A model generated the notes under the pieces. It was not told where the DNA came from, did no database searches, and was given only the letters and a program-made list of their open reading frames with translations. This document shows, one piece after another, positions 44,126 through 52,520 of a stretch of DNA of 64,000 nucleotides (positions are counted from its first letter, which is position 1; each line of letters starts with the position of its first letter). This DNA is from JAFLCM01 sp046154665 (GTDB lineage Bacteria; Planctomycetota; Phycisphaerae; Phycisphaerales; UBA1924): assembly GCA_046154665.1 (NCBI GenBank), contig JBJXFG010000102.1, forward strand, positions 1-64,000. Reading direction: 5' to 3'. The position numbers and the translations under genes are program-made.

Positions 44126-45193
44126 GTGCCGCGATACCGACTGACCATTTCGTACGACGGGACCGAGTTTGTCGGGTGGCAGCGCCAGGCCGCGCCCCCC
44201 GCTTTGTGCCACGACTCTCCCGAGTCCTCTCGGGAGAGTCGTGCCGAGGTACCCCACGCTCTCCAAGAGCACGACTTTGCTCTCCAAAGCGAGAGCAAAG
44301 TCGTGGCACAGCCGACCGGCGAGCTGCGCTCGGTGCAAGGCGTCGTCGAGCGGGCGGTGCGCGAGGCGGTGCGTCAACCGGTGACGCTGATGGGTGCCAG
44401 CCGCACGGACTCGGGGGTACATGCGAAGCACCAGACCGCCGCGTTCACGATGGTGGAGCAGTTCACCAACGACGGGCGGAGAATCGGTCCGCCGGATGAT
44501 CGGCTGCAGGAAGCGATCAACAGCCGTCTGCCCTCCGACGTGTTGGTGACGCGCTGCGTACGGGCCGCCGACGACTTCGACCCGATCGGCGGGTGCCTGT
44601 GCAAGGGGTACGAGTACACGATCTGGGAATCGCGCGACCGCCCGCTGTGGGAGCGCGGGCGGGTGTGGCACCAGCGCGGTCCGCTGCATGTGCCGGCGAT
44701 GGACGAGGCCGCACGGCTCATCGAGGGAACGCACGACTTCGCGAGCTTCGCGGCGGCGGGGCACGGGCGCGAGAGCACGGTGCGGACGGTGCTCTCGTGC
44801 CGCGTCGAGCGCGATGCGAGCGACGCACAGCGCGTCGTGATCCGAGTGAGCGCCGACGGATTCCTGTGGAACATGGTGCGGATCATCGCGGGAACGCTGC
44901 TTGAAGTCGGCCGGGGAAAGACGGTTTCCGCGGCGTTGCCCGAGATCATCGCCGCCCGCGACCGCACCCGCTCCGGGCCCACCGCGCCGGCCCACGGCCT
45001 GTGCCTCGCATGGGGGATGTACGAGGGCGATGAGGTGCCACATGAAAAGGGAGCACCGGCGATCGACGCGGCATGGCTCGCGGAGCGCGCGGCGTTTATC
45101 CGCCAACGGCGCGCGGAGCGACTCGCGCGACGCGAAGCGGAACGCGGAACCGAGGGGGGCGTGATCGAAATGCATGGCGAGGGCTCCGCGTGA
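44126..45193 (+). CDS. truA: tRNA pseudouridine synthase A with in-frame palindromic insertion
   Basis: 355 residues from a GTG. It isomerises uridines 38-40 of tRNA. LTISYDGTEFVGWQRQ opens the fold and the catalytic Asp is in GASRTDSGVHA. Between residues about 26 and 62 the protein has about 37 extra residues (CHDSPESSRESRAE, HDFALQSESKVVAQ) absent from usual TruA, right before LRSVQGVVE. They are encoded by the element at 44206-44309. The active-site region and C-terminus (GFLWNMVRIIAGTLLEVG) are intact, so the enzyme probably works. The next gene overlaps by 4 bp. Confidence 0.92.
   Translation: MPRYRLTISYDGTEFVGWQRQAAPPALCHDSPESSRESRAEVPHALQEHDFALQSESKVVAQPTGELRSVQGVVERAVREAVRQPVTLMGASRTDSGVHAKHQTAAFTMVEQFTNDGRRIGPPDDRLQEAINSRLPSDVLVTRCVRAADDFDPIGGCLCKGYEYTIWESRDRPLWERGRVWHQRGPLHVPAMDEAARLIEGTHDFASFAAAGHGRESTVRTVLSCRVERDASDAQRVVIRVSADGFLWNMVRIIAGTLLEVGRGKTVSAALPEIIAARDRTRSGPTAPAHGLCLAWGMYEGDEVPHEKGAPAIDAAWLAERAAFIRQRRAERLARREAERGTEGGVIEMHGEGSA
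44206..44309. repeat. Two-hairpin palindromic element, copy 3, translated inside truA
   Basis: Starts GTGCCACGACTCTCCCGAG, loop TCCT, then CTCGGGAGAGTCGTGCC. After a spacer, hairpin 2 has CACGACTTTGCTCTC and GAGAGCAAAGTCGTG and the element ends GTGGCAC. The frame of truA is open through it. Confidence 0.88.
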
Positions 45194-46464
45194 GAATCCT
45201 CCACATCAGCACCCGGCTCATCCTCGGCGGGTCGCAGGAAAACACCGTCCTTTCCTGCGAAGGCCAGGCCAACCTCGGCCACGACGTCCACCTCGCCTTC
45301 GGCCCCATCCACGGGCCCGAGGGCTCGCTGATCGACCGCGTGACGAGCTTCCGCACCCTGCCACTCAAGGCCGTTTCGATAGGCCTTCGTGCCGAAGCAC
45401 CTGCGGCGGCCAGCGATGCTCCCACTGCCCAAGCCCCACTGCCCACTGCCCCGCCCCGCGGCATCACCACCCACGAAATCAAAGACCTCGTCCGCGAACT
45501 CGCCCCGATCACCGACTTCGATTGCTACCGCGCCCTGAAGCGGCTCATCCGCAACCTCGCGCCCGACATCGTCCACACCCATTCCAGCAAGGCCGGCATC
45601 ATCGGGCGTGCCGCCGCGTGGGAAGTCGGCGATCGCCAGGGTCGAATCGGCGTCGTCCACACCATCCACGGACCGCCGTTCCATGCCTACGAGAGTTCGT
45701 GGCGCAACCGTCTGTATGTTGAGTCCGAGCGCTTCGCGGCCAAGCGCTGCCACAGGATCGTCAGCGTCGCCGACGCGATGACGCGCCAGTTTCTCGCCCG
45801 CGGCATCGGGCGGCCCGCGCAGTACGTCACCGTCTATTCCGGCATGGAAACCGAGGCCTTCTTGCACGCAGCGCCCGGTGAATCGCGCGAAGAAGTCCGC
45901 GCCGCCCTGGGGCTCGATCCCGGCGATCTCGTGATCGGCACGGTCGCCCGCCTCGCCGAACTAAAGGGCCACGACGACCTGCTCGACGCCCTCGCGCCGG
46001 ACCTCAGCCGACACCCCGCGCTGAAACTGCTGTGGGTCGGTGACGGGCACCTCCGCGCGCGACTCGAAGACCGCGTCCGCACCCTCGGCGTCTCGCGCCA
46101 GGTTCTGTTCACCGGCCTGATGCCGCCGCAGCGAATCCCGGGAATCATGCGCGCTCTCGACGTGCTCGCCCACCCGAGCTACCGCGAAGGGCTCCCCCGC
46201 ACCGTCCCACAGGCGCTGCTCGCCGGCACGGCAGTGGTCGCGAGCGACACCGACGGCACGCCGGAGATCGTCGAAGACAAGGTCACGGGGCGATTGGTCC
46301 CGACGGGCGATCCGAGTGCGCTGCGCGAAGCAGTGCTGTGGATGCTCGAAGACGAGCCGCGCCGCCGCGCGACGGCCGAGCGCGGCAGGGCACTGTGCGC
46401 GGAGCGGTTCTCCGCGGCGCGGATGGTCGCGGAACTGGAAAAGGTCTACGCGGCGTGCCGGTGA
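45190..46464 (+). CDS. Glycosyltransferase family 4
   Basis: 424 residues from a GTG that overlaps the truA stop. GT-B fold: N-terminal HISTRLILGGSQENTVLS, VHTHSSKAGIIGRAAAW, then the donor-binding half with GDLVIGTVARLAELKGHDDLL and the family EX7E region SYREGLPRTVPQALLAGT. It transfers a sugar from a nucleotide donor, probably to an envelope glycan. Residues about 58-90 form an extra Ala/Pro-rich loop encoded by a simple repeat (45419-45456). Confidence 0.9.
   Translation: MRILHISTRLILGGSQENTVLSCEGQANLGHDVHLAFGPIHGPEGSLIDRVTSFRTLPLKAVSIGLRAEAPAAASDAPTAQAPLPTAPPRGITTHEIKDLVRELAPITDFDCYRALKRLIRNLAPDIVHTHSSKAGIIGRAAAWEVGDRQGRIGVVHTIHGPPFHAYESSWRNRLYVESERFAAKRCHRIVSVADAMTRQFLARGIGRPAQYVTVYSGMETEAFLHAAPGESREEVRAALGLDPGDLVIGTVARLAELKGHDDLLDALAPDLSRHPALKLLWVGDGHLRARLEDRVRTLGVSRQVLFTGLMPPQRIPGIMRALDVLAHPSYREGLPRTVPQALLAGTAVVASDTDGTPEIVEDKVTGRLVPTGDPSALREAVLWMLEDEPRRRATAERGRALCAERFSAARMVAELEKVYAACR
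45419..45456. repeat. Simple CCACTGCCC-type repeat inside the GT4 gene
   Basis: Three imperfect copies of CCCACTGCCC encode the stretch PTAQAPLPTAPPRG in the glycosyltransferase. It resembles the simple repeats upstream of other genes here but is translated. Confidence 0.65.
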
Positions 46465-46518
46465 GCGGGTTCCGAGAGTGGGCGAGCGCGGTTCCTGAAT
46501 CTCCGAGCATCTCAGACC

Positions 46519-46543
46519 CGTCGCTGACGCTCTCGGCTCGTAG
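46519..46543. repeat. Degenerate GAGCGTGAGCGAG-type repeat
   Basis: GACCCGTCGCTGACGCTCTC followed by GGCTCG, in the gap between the GT4 gene and the AlkD-like gene, keeps the core of the dispersed repeat with several changes. Confidence 0.45.
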
Positions 46544-46599
46544 CCTGAGCGCTTTGACCGAGCACGCGACGGCGCCCACTGGTGCATCCGCGGCTCGCA

Positions 46600-47442
46600 T
46601 CACAGGTTCCGCATGGCGCGCCTGACAATGCGCTCGGTGGGCTTGCCTTCGCTCTGGCGCTTCCACGCCGCGCACAGCGCGCGAACCCACTCTGGCTGCG
46701 ACTTCCCGGCGTCGTTGAGCCAGTTGGCGACCGAGTCCTGAACGTACTTGGTGGGGTCGGCGCGCATGGGTTCGAGGATGGGCAGGGCGATCTGGGGCTG
46801 CTGCTTCAGGGCGTCGATGTGGGCGCACCACACGCCGCGAGGGCGGGTGATCTCGCTGGCGTAGCGACGAAGGTTAGGCGAAGGTTCGTTGGTCCACGGC
46901 GTGAGCAGGCTCACGGCGCGGTCGAGTTCGGCGGCGATGGCGGGGCGCACGGCGATCCACGCCCACTCGCGCACGCCCGAGTGAGCATCGTCGGCGAGCG
47001 AGCGCACGCGCTCCAGCCGCTGTGGCAGCGAAAGCCCAGCGTCCGCCGTCAGCATGAAGCACGCCATCGAGCGGACCATGTCCGAGGGGTGCGAGGCGAA
47101 GCGGGCGAAGCCGCGGCGTCCATGGCGCTCGAAGAGCACCGCGCCGCCCGCGCGCAGGCGTCCGACGATCCCGCCCTCACGCACGCGCGTCACGTCCGCC
47201 GCCGACGCGTTGGCATCCACCGATCGCAGCAGCGAGCCCAAGTCCATCGCGAGCATCTCAGCGAGCGAGGCCGTCTCGATTTCGCCTGCATGGAGACGGC
47301 GCAGCACCTCGCGCGGCACGCCGGCCACCGTGCGCGAACCCGCGCGCCGCGCGGGCACGTCGGCGGACCGCGACACAAGCCGGGTCGAAGCCCTTGTCGT
47401 GCCCGCCCGATTCGGCGGCGATGATCGGGGCTTAATCGCCAT
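46600..47442 (-). CDS. HEAT-repeat protein, DNA alkylation repair (AlkD)-like
   Basis: 280 residues from ATG 47442. Helical repeats such as RFASHPSDMVRSMACFMLT and DDAHSGVREWAWIAVRPAI and the end TERIVRRAMRNL match the AlkC/AlkD-like HEAT family that removes alkylated bases. Whether catalytic residues are present was not verified. Start overlaps the stop of the upstream lipoprotein gene by 11 bp. Confidence 0.75.
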   Translation of the reverse strand: MAIKPRSSPPNRAGTTRASTRLVSRSADVPARRAGSRTVAGVPREVLRRLHAGEIETASLAEMLAMDLGSLLRSVDANASAADVTRVREGGIVGRLRAGGAVLFERHGRRGFARFASHPSDMVRSMACFMLTADAGLSLPQRLERVRSLADDAHSGVREWAWIAVRPAIAAELDRAVSLLTPWTNEPSPNLRRYASEITRPRGVWCAHIDALKQQPQIALPILEPMRADPTKYVQDSVANWLNDAGKSQPEWVRALCAAWKRQSEGKPTERIVRRAMRNL

Positions 47443-48013
47443 AGTCCAGTGTCCAGCGGTCCTTCGCGATGCCTTCCGGCGGCGGCACACCTTCCAGGAT
47501 CGGCCGACCCTTCCCGTCCCACCAACTCCGCGCGATCGACGACTTCACCGCGAGGTACATCGAGTACATCACGAACTCCTCCGGCCGTTCGCCCTTCTCC
47601 TTGAGATTCTTCTCCATCATCGTTTTCATGACCTCCGACATCACCAGCGCCGATTCTTCCAGCGTGAAGTGGTCATACTCTGGGTCGTTGAGGTGGTGCG
47701 CCTCGAACAGCCAATCGTGGACGATGAACGCCGGCGCGTAGCCCCACGGCGAATAACTTCGGAACGCCCACAAGGGACGGGGGATCGACCCGCCGTCAGT
47801 CCGCATGCGCTTCGGGGCGATGACCGTGTCGTCGTGGCGGATGAAGCGGAGCGGGCTCTCGGGGTCGGGGATGAAAACAAAGTCGTCGTGGCCGATCCAC
47901 TCGACCACCAACCGGCCCTTGAGCGTGCCCGGCTTGACCTTCGAGTAATGCAGCGAGGAACACGCCGAAGCGAGGAAGAAGATCGGCGAGAGCAGCAGCG
48001 CGAGCAGTCTCAT
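47432..48013 (-). CDS. DUF1353 lipoprotein
   Basis: 193 residues with a lipoprotein signal (LLALLLSPIFFLASAC, lipid Cys about 18). The mature part has the DUF1353 features DGGSIPRPLWAF, HDWLFEAHHL and SEVMKTMMEKN. DUF1353 is found in phage tail regions and bacterial envelopes; function unknown. Upstream of and overlapping the AlkD-like gene. Confidence 0.82.
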   Translation of the reverse strand: MRLLALLLSPIFFLASACSSLHYSKVKPGTLKGRLVVEWIGHDDFVFIPDPESPLRFIRHDDTVIAPKRMRTDGGSIPRPLWAFRSYSPWGYAPAFIVHDWLFEAHHLNDPEYDHFTLEESALVMSEVMKTMMEKNLKEKGERPEEFVMYSMYLAVKSSIARSWWDGKGRPILEGVPPPEGIAKDRWTLDYGD

Positions 48014-48060
48014 GGCAACTCCGTAGGCTGAGGACGCAACGAAAGTTCACACGCGGTTCT

Positions 48061-49689
48061 ATGCTACCTCACGCCGTGATTCCTCGCTTGTTCATCCCGT
48101 GGTTGCTGGGCCTGGTGCTCGCGCTGGGGTGCGCCGGCACGCTGCGGGCCCAAGGCGCGACGGAACCGCCCGACGACGCCGTCCGCGCCCGCCAGCTCCG
48201 TGAACAGGCACAAGCCGCAGCGGGCTCGGGCGACTTCCGCGCCGCCGCGGCGGCCTGGCGATCGCTCATCGAGCTCAACCCGAGCAACCCCTTTCACCGC
48301 TACAACCTCGCGTGCGTGCTCGCGCGCGCCGGCGACACCGCTGCCGCCGAAGCGGCGCTCGAAGACGCCTTCGCCCACGGGTTCATCGACTTGTTCCACA
48401 TGCAGCGCGACCCGGACCTGATCGCGATCCGCAACACGCGAACCTTCACCCTCCTCATCAAGGGCTGGGGCGAACTGCTCGAAGCCCGCGGCTTGGCCGA
48501 CCTCGAATCCCTCAAGCGCCGATTCACGCCCGGCACGCCGCCCACTGCTTACACGTTTCTCTCTGATCCCGTGCTGCGCTTGCACTACGCGTCGGCCTTT
48601 CGCCCGGCCAGCTTTGATGATGCCCGCGCCCAGGTCGCCCGCGTCACCGCCTGGGCGCGGCGTGAGCTCTTCCCCGAACCGCCCGCGGACGATCTCAAAG
48701 CCCGCCCCGATGCCTGGGTCAGCGTCGTTCTCCCCACGCCGGGCGATTTCTTCCGCCTCGTCTTCTCCGACGGCGTGGGCGGCTACTACGACCGCGATCG
48801 CCGCCGCCTTGTCACGCAGGACCTCGGCCCCGGCCTGCGCCACGAGTTCCTCCATGTGCTGCACTGGCGTTACGCCGAGCGTCTCGGCCAGCGCCACCCC
48901 CTGTGGATCATGGAGGGCCTCGCCTGCCTGCTCGAAGACGTCGAGATGCCCGGCGAACCCTCGTCCGGCGAGTTCGTCCTGAAACCCTCGTGGCGCACCA
49001 ACATCGCACGTCGGCTCGCCAAACTCGGCGGGCTCATGCCGCTCGAACGCTACCTCGCGCTGCCCGACGACAAGTTCATGTCCGACCGCCCCCGCGCCCA
49101 ATACGCCCAGGCGCGGGCCCTGTGCATGTTCCTGCACGAACAGGGGCTCCTCACCAAGTGGTTCGGCGCGTACGTCAAGGGCTACGACGAGGATGCCACC
49201 GGACGCGCCGCGCTCGAAGAGGTGTTCGACCTGCCGCTGCCGCGCATCGAACAGCGCTTCCGCGCCTGGGCCGCGAAGCTGCCCGAAGTCGCCGAGCAGA
49301 GCAAGCCCGCACGCTTCGGCCTGGGCGTCTCGATCAAGGGCGGCGCAGGCGACGGCGTCCTCGTCTCCGCCGTCGTCACCGGCGCACGACTCTCCCGCGG
49401 CGTCTCGAACCCGCTGCGCTTCCGCGACGTCATCCTCTCGATCGACGACCAGCCCGTGCGCACCCTCGACGACTACGCCCGCATCCTCGGCGAACTCAAC
49501 GAGAAGATGGACCAGCCGCCCCCCGGCCCCGCGCCGCCGCCGCCGAAGGTGCCAGGGTTCCAGGTGATGAACGCCGACCCGCCGCTGCGCACCGGACCGA
49601 AAGTGAAAGTGCAGGTGCGGCGCGGCACGCGCGAACTGGGATTCGAGGTCACGCTGATCGAGATTCCTGAGGGGTTTGTGGACTTCTGA
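48061..49689 (+). CDS. Exported TPR-metallopeptidase-PDZ protein
   Basis: 542 residues. Signal peptide (1-30, LFIPWLLGLVLALGCAG). TPR-like helices about 35-110. A zinc peptidase-like centre HEFLH at 261-265 with a downstream Glu in IMEGLACLLED follows the gluzincin (MA clan) pattern. A PDZ domain occupies about 415-535 (LGVSIKGGAGDGVLVSAVV, RDVILSIDDQPV). Probably a periplasmic or surface peptidase acting on protein ends. Divergent from the DUF1353 gene. Confidence 0.8.
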   Translation: MLPHAVIPRLFIPWLLGLVLALGCAGTLRAQGATEPPDDAVRARQLREQAQAAAGSGDFRAAAAAWRSLIELNPSNPFHRYNLACVLARAGDTAAAEAALEDAFAHGFIDLFHMQRDPDLIAIRNTRTFTLLIKGWGELLEARGLADLESLKRRFTPGTPPTAYTFLSDPVLRLHYASAFRPASFDDARAQVARVTAWARRELFPEPPADDLKARPDAWVSVVLPTPGDFFRLVFSDGVGGYYDRDRRRLVTQDLGPGLRHEFLHVLHWRYAERLGQRHPLWIMEGLACLLEDVEMPGEPSSGEFVLKPSWRTNIARRLAKLGGLMPLERYLALPDDKFMSDRPRAQYAQARALCMFLHEQGLLTKWFGAYVKGYDEDATGRAALEEVFDLPLPRIEQRFRAWAAKLPEVAEQSKPARFGLGVSIKGGAGDGVLVSAVVTGARLSRGVSNPLRFRDVILSIDDQPVRTLDDYARILGELNEKMDQPPPGPAPPPPKVPGFQVMNADPPLRTGPKVKVQVRRGTRELGFEVTLIEIPEGFVDF

Positions 49690-49897
49690 AGTGAGTGGGT
49701 CAGGGTCCAGGACAGGCGAAGAGTCCGGCCATTCGCCGTGTCTCCGCCCAACCGAACCGAGTACCATGCCCCCTTGCCCAGGCCCGGCCCCCGAGCCTCG
49801 GGCCTGTCTCAACGAACCCCCGACGGATCGGGTGCTGTTCGGCCTCCCCGCTCGTTTCGTTGCCCCTCCAAACTTCTCACGGAGGAAACTCTCGCAC

Positions 49898-50197
49898 ATG
49901 CGCATCCAAGTCACCGCCAAACACATGGAGCTCACCCCCGCCATCCAGCAGTATGCCGAGCAGAAGGCGGGGAAACTCCCCCGCTACTACGACGGCGTGC
50001 AGGAGATCGCGGTGGTCATCGAGCGGCCCCGGAACGACCAGGTCGAAGTGGAAATCCGCGCGGACGTCGAGAAGCACGCCGACTTTGTCGTCAAGGTCAA
50101 CGGGCAGGACGTCTACGAGTGCATCGACCTCGCGGTGGACAAAGTCCACCGCCAACTGGCGGAGTTCAAGGACCGCCTGAAGGACAAGCACAAGTAG
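49898..50197 (+). CDS. hpf: Ribosome hibernation-promoting factor (short HPF/RaiA type)
   Basis: 99 residues, one S30AE domain: MRIQVTAKHMELTPAIQQYAE, then a conserved beta-alpha unit with FVVKVNGQDVYECIDLAVDK. It binds the 30S decoding centre and inactivates ribosomes in stationary phase. It is the short form, lacking the C-terminal dimerisation domain. GGAGG at 49881-49885 sets the start. EIIA and HPr genes follow. Confidence 0.92.
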   Translation: MRIQVTAKHMELTPAIQQYAEQKAGKLPRYYDGVQEIAVVIERPRNDQVEVEIRADVEKHADFVVKVNGQDVYECIDLAVDKVHRQLAEFKDRLKDKHK

Positions 50198-50282
50198 ACC
50201 CATCCGCTCCCGCCCAAGAGCATCGAAACGCCGACATCCGCAAGGTTCCGTCGGCGAATGTTCCCCAGATTGTCCGCCAGTT

Positions 50283-50335
50283 CTTCCCACCCGACCCCCG
50301 ATTGCCGACTCCCCACTCTCGCCCTCCCCCCACCC
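50283..50335. repeat. (CCGACTCC)n-like simple repeat
   Basis: Imperfect CCCGATTGCCGACTCCCCAC run between hpf and the EIIA gene, ending just before its ATG. Confidence 0.65.
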
Positions 50336-50339
50336 GCCC

Positions 50340-50816
50340 ATGAAGATGCGTGACATTGTCTCCCCCGGGGCCGTCGTCCCACGGCTCGCCAGCGTCGAAC
50401 GCGACGAGGTCATCGTCGAACTGGTCGACGCGCTCATCAACTCCGGCATCGTCGAAGCGCGCCACCGCAAGGCGATGCTCGACGCCGTGCTGGAACGCGA
50501 GCGCAAGGGCTCAACCGGCTTCGGCAAGGGCGTCGCCATCCCCCACGTCAAACTCTCGGGCCTCAAAAAAATGTCGGCGGCGATCGGCGTCTCCGAACGA
50601 GGCATCGACTTCAACGCCCTCGACAAACAGCCCGTCTACAGCGTGTTCCTTCTGGTGAGCCCCGCCAACGATCCTGAGGCCCACCTGCGGGCGATGGAGA
50701 TCATCTTCCGAAACCTCAGCCAGGACGTGTTCCGCCGGTTCCTCCGCCAAGCGTCGACGGTGGATCAGGTGATGACGCTCATGGACGACGCGGACAACAA
50801 CACGCTTCCGGGGTGA
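50340..50816 (+). CDS. ptsN: PTS EIIA (nitrogen/fructose-type)
   Basis: 158 residues. A PTS_EIIA type-2 domain: VDALINSGIVEARHRKAML, the phosphorylated His in GVAIPHVKLSG (about 73), SVFLLVSPANDPEAHL and IIFRNLSQDVFRRFLRQAS. In the nitrogen PTS this protein accepts phosphate from HPr and controls K+ channels and other targets rather than sugar uptake. No membrane EIIB/C is in the window. Placed between hpf and an HPr gene, as in rpoN-hpf-ptsN operons. Confidence 0.85.
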   Translation: MKMRDIVSPGAVVPRLASVERDEVIVELVDALINSGIVEARHRKAMLDAVLERERKGSTGFGKGVAIPHVKLSGLKKMSAAIGVSERGIDFNALDKQPVYSVFLLVSPANDPEAHLRAMEIIFRNLSQDVFRRFLRQASTVDQVMTLMDDADNNTLPG

Positions 50817-50840
50817 AGCAGGCACTGGGCACTGGACATC

Positions 50841-50895
50841 AGCAAAGCAGCAAAGCAGCAAAGCAGCAAAGCAGCAAAGCGGCAAAGCGGCAAAG
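50841..50895. repeat. (AGCAAAGC)n tandem array
   Basis: Six or seven 8-bp units, the last three changed to GGCAAAGC, between ptsN and the HPr gene. The unit length is not a multiple of three and the array is not translated. Confidence 0.8.
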
Positions 50896-50981
50896 TCAAT
50901 CGTCCAGTTTCCGCCACACCCGACACCCTATCCCCTGGACCCCAGCCCGAGACCTTTCCCACCGTCCCCGACACCTTCCGC

Positions 50982-51266
50982 TTGCCAACACACGCCGCCA
51001 TCGCGACGATCAAGAACAGGCTGGGCCTTCACGCCCGCCCCGCGATGGCGTTTGTCGATCTCGCATGCACCTTCGCCAGCGAGATCACCGTCCGCCGAAC
51101 CGACAACAACCCCGGCGACCCGGTCGACGGCAAGTCCATCATGATGATGATGATGCTCGCCGCGACCCAGGGCACAGAACTCGAAGTCAGCGCCGCCGGC
51201 GACGACGCCGAAAAGGCGAGTGCCGCCCTCAAGGCGCTCATCGACGCCGGGTTTGATGAGGAGTAG
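50982..51266 (+). CDS. HPr-type phosphocarrier protein
   Basis: 94 residues from a TTG. The active-site His is in LGLHARPAMAFV, and the Ser site region reads GKSIMMMMMLAA with five consecutive Met where most HPr have fewer. It carries phosphate from EI to EIIA. EI and HPr kinase are absent from the window. The TTG start is weak but gives the standard N-terminus. Confidence 0.88.
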   Translation: MPTHAAIATIKNRLGLHARPAMAFVDLACTFASEITVRRTDNNPGDPVDGKSIMMMMMLAATQGTELEVSAAGDDAEKASAALKALIDAGFDEE

Positions 51267-51269
51267 GGG

Positions 51270-51313
51270 AAGGCACAGAGGCACAGAGGCACATAGGCAC
51301 TCAGGCACGAAGT
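51270..51313. repeat. (AGGCACAG)n repeat, inverted to 51365-51403
   Basis: Five or six GGCAC-containing units directly after the HPr stop; an inverted array follows 50 bp on. A related array lies at 54901-54944. Confidence 0.75.
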
Positions 51314-51364
51314 GACCGAGACGACAGCAAAGCACGATCGCCGCAACGGCTGATCCCGCCTCCA

Positions 51365-51403
51365 CTTCGTGCCTCTGTGCCTTCGTGCCTCCGTGCCTTC
51401 TTC
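51365..51403. repeat. (GTGCCTTC)n repeat
   Basis: Inverted partner of 51270-51313, ending at the stop of the dockerin-type gene. The two arrays can pair into an imperfect long hairpin between convergent genes, a plausible two-way terminator. Confidence 0.7.
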
Positions 51404-52520
51404 ACCCACTCTGCCCAAACTGCCCCAAAAACCTCGTCAAATCCGCCGTGTTTACCACGCCGTCGCAGTTGAGGTCGCCGGTGAGCACGTTGCCGGACTT
51501 GCCGAACTGTCCGAGGAACTGGGTGAGGTCCGCGGTGTTGACGGCCCCGTCGCCGTTCAAATCCGCAACCAGCGTCACCACCCGCACGTCCAATGACAGC
51601 CGCGCCCACCGCGTCACCCCGCCGAGGTTGCCCAGCGGGTGTTCCTTCATGAAAAACCGGGCATACTCGCCCGACCCCGGACCGCCCACGCTCGCCGCGG
51701 GCTGCAGACTCGAGATCATCAGCATCAGCCGACCCTGGTTCACGGCGTTCCGCAAATAGAACTGCACGTCCGGGTGCGACACGTCAATCGTGAACGTCAC
51801 ATCGCGGATGTCGCTCACATACGAACCCGCCGACACCCCGGCGATCTGACCCACCGCGAACCGCGTGGGATCAAACCCATCCCGAATGTTGTTCGAGATA
51901 TCCCGCGCCACGGCGTTCAGATAATCCGTCGGAAAAACCGAACGCAGGTCCTTCAAGATCGCCGGCCCAAAGGGCGGCCCCGGCAGGTTCACGTCACCCT
52001 CGTAATAGCACGGGAAAGAACCGGTGTTCCCGCCCGGGCACGCAAAACCAACCGCACCGCTGCTCCACCCGTTGCGGAAGCCGACGCCGTACAACTCGAT
52101 GGGCCGCCCGAGGTCGGCATCCACGCCGCCGCTGAGATACGTGGCACGCTCGTCATACGTCGGGTCATAACGGAAGGGGATGTCCCCCGTGACGGCGATC
52201 GTCACCGTCGCCGACCGAACCCTGTACCCGCACGTCCCACGGCCCACCGGGATGGCCCCGTTGGTGTCCCACCCCAGCAGCACCTGACCGTCGCGCTGGT
52301 CAAAGGAGAATCCGGGAAAGGCCTCCTCCTGCCCGAGCGCCGAAAACGTCGCTCCGCTTTCGCTGAACCCCGGAGCCGAATCGAACGGGTAGTTCCACCG
52401 GTCCAACGTCGGGGCGGCGGGGTTGAACTGGACCACCTGCGCCCGCGTGGCACAGGCCCCAGCCGTCACCAAAGCCGTCGTGAAAACCACCTTCAGTTGT
52501 CCCGATCTTGCTGTGTTCAT
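51402..52520 (-). CDS. Exported protein with C-terminal dockerin-like repeats
   Basis: 372 residues from ATG 52520; signal peptide ends near residue 30 (TALVTAGACATRAQ). The C-terminus has two calcium-loop repeats, DLNGDGAVNTADLTQFLGQF and DLNCDGVVNTADLTRFLGQF, a type I dockerin-like module widespread in planctomycete exported proteins. The central 290 residues (VDADLGRPIELYGVGFRNG) are not recognised. No cohesin partner is present. Confidence 0.82.
   Translation of the reverse strand: MNTARSGQLKVVFTTALVTAGACATRAQVVQFNPAAPTLDRWNYPFDSAPGFSESGATFSALGQEEAFPGFSFDQRDGQVLLGWDTNGAIPVGRGTCGYRVRSATVTIAVTGDIPFRYDPTYDERATYLSGGVDADLGRPIELYGVGFRNGWSSGAVGFACPGGNTGSFPCYYEGDVNLPGPPFGPAILKDLRSVFPTDYLNAVARDISNNIRDGFDPTRFAVGQIAGVSAGSYVSDIRDVTFTIDVSHPDVQFYLRNAVNQGRLMLMISSLQPAASVGGPGSGEYARFFMKEHPLGNLGGVTRWARLSLDVRVVTLVADLNGDGAVNTADLTQFLGQFGKSGNVLTGDLNCDGVVNTADLTRFLGQFGQSG

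Noticed and set aside
46519..46543. Rho-independent terminator after the GT4 gene
   Set aside because: No T-run follows and the sequence fits a decayed dispersed repeat better.
50841..50895. Tandem array considered as a CRISPR
   Set aside because: Units are 8 bp with no unique spacers and no cas genes are present.
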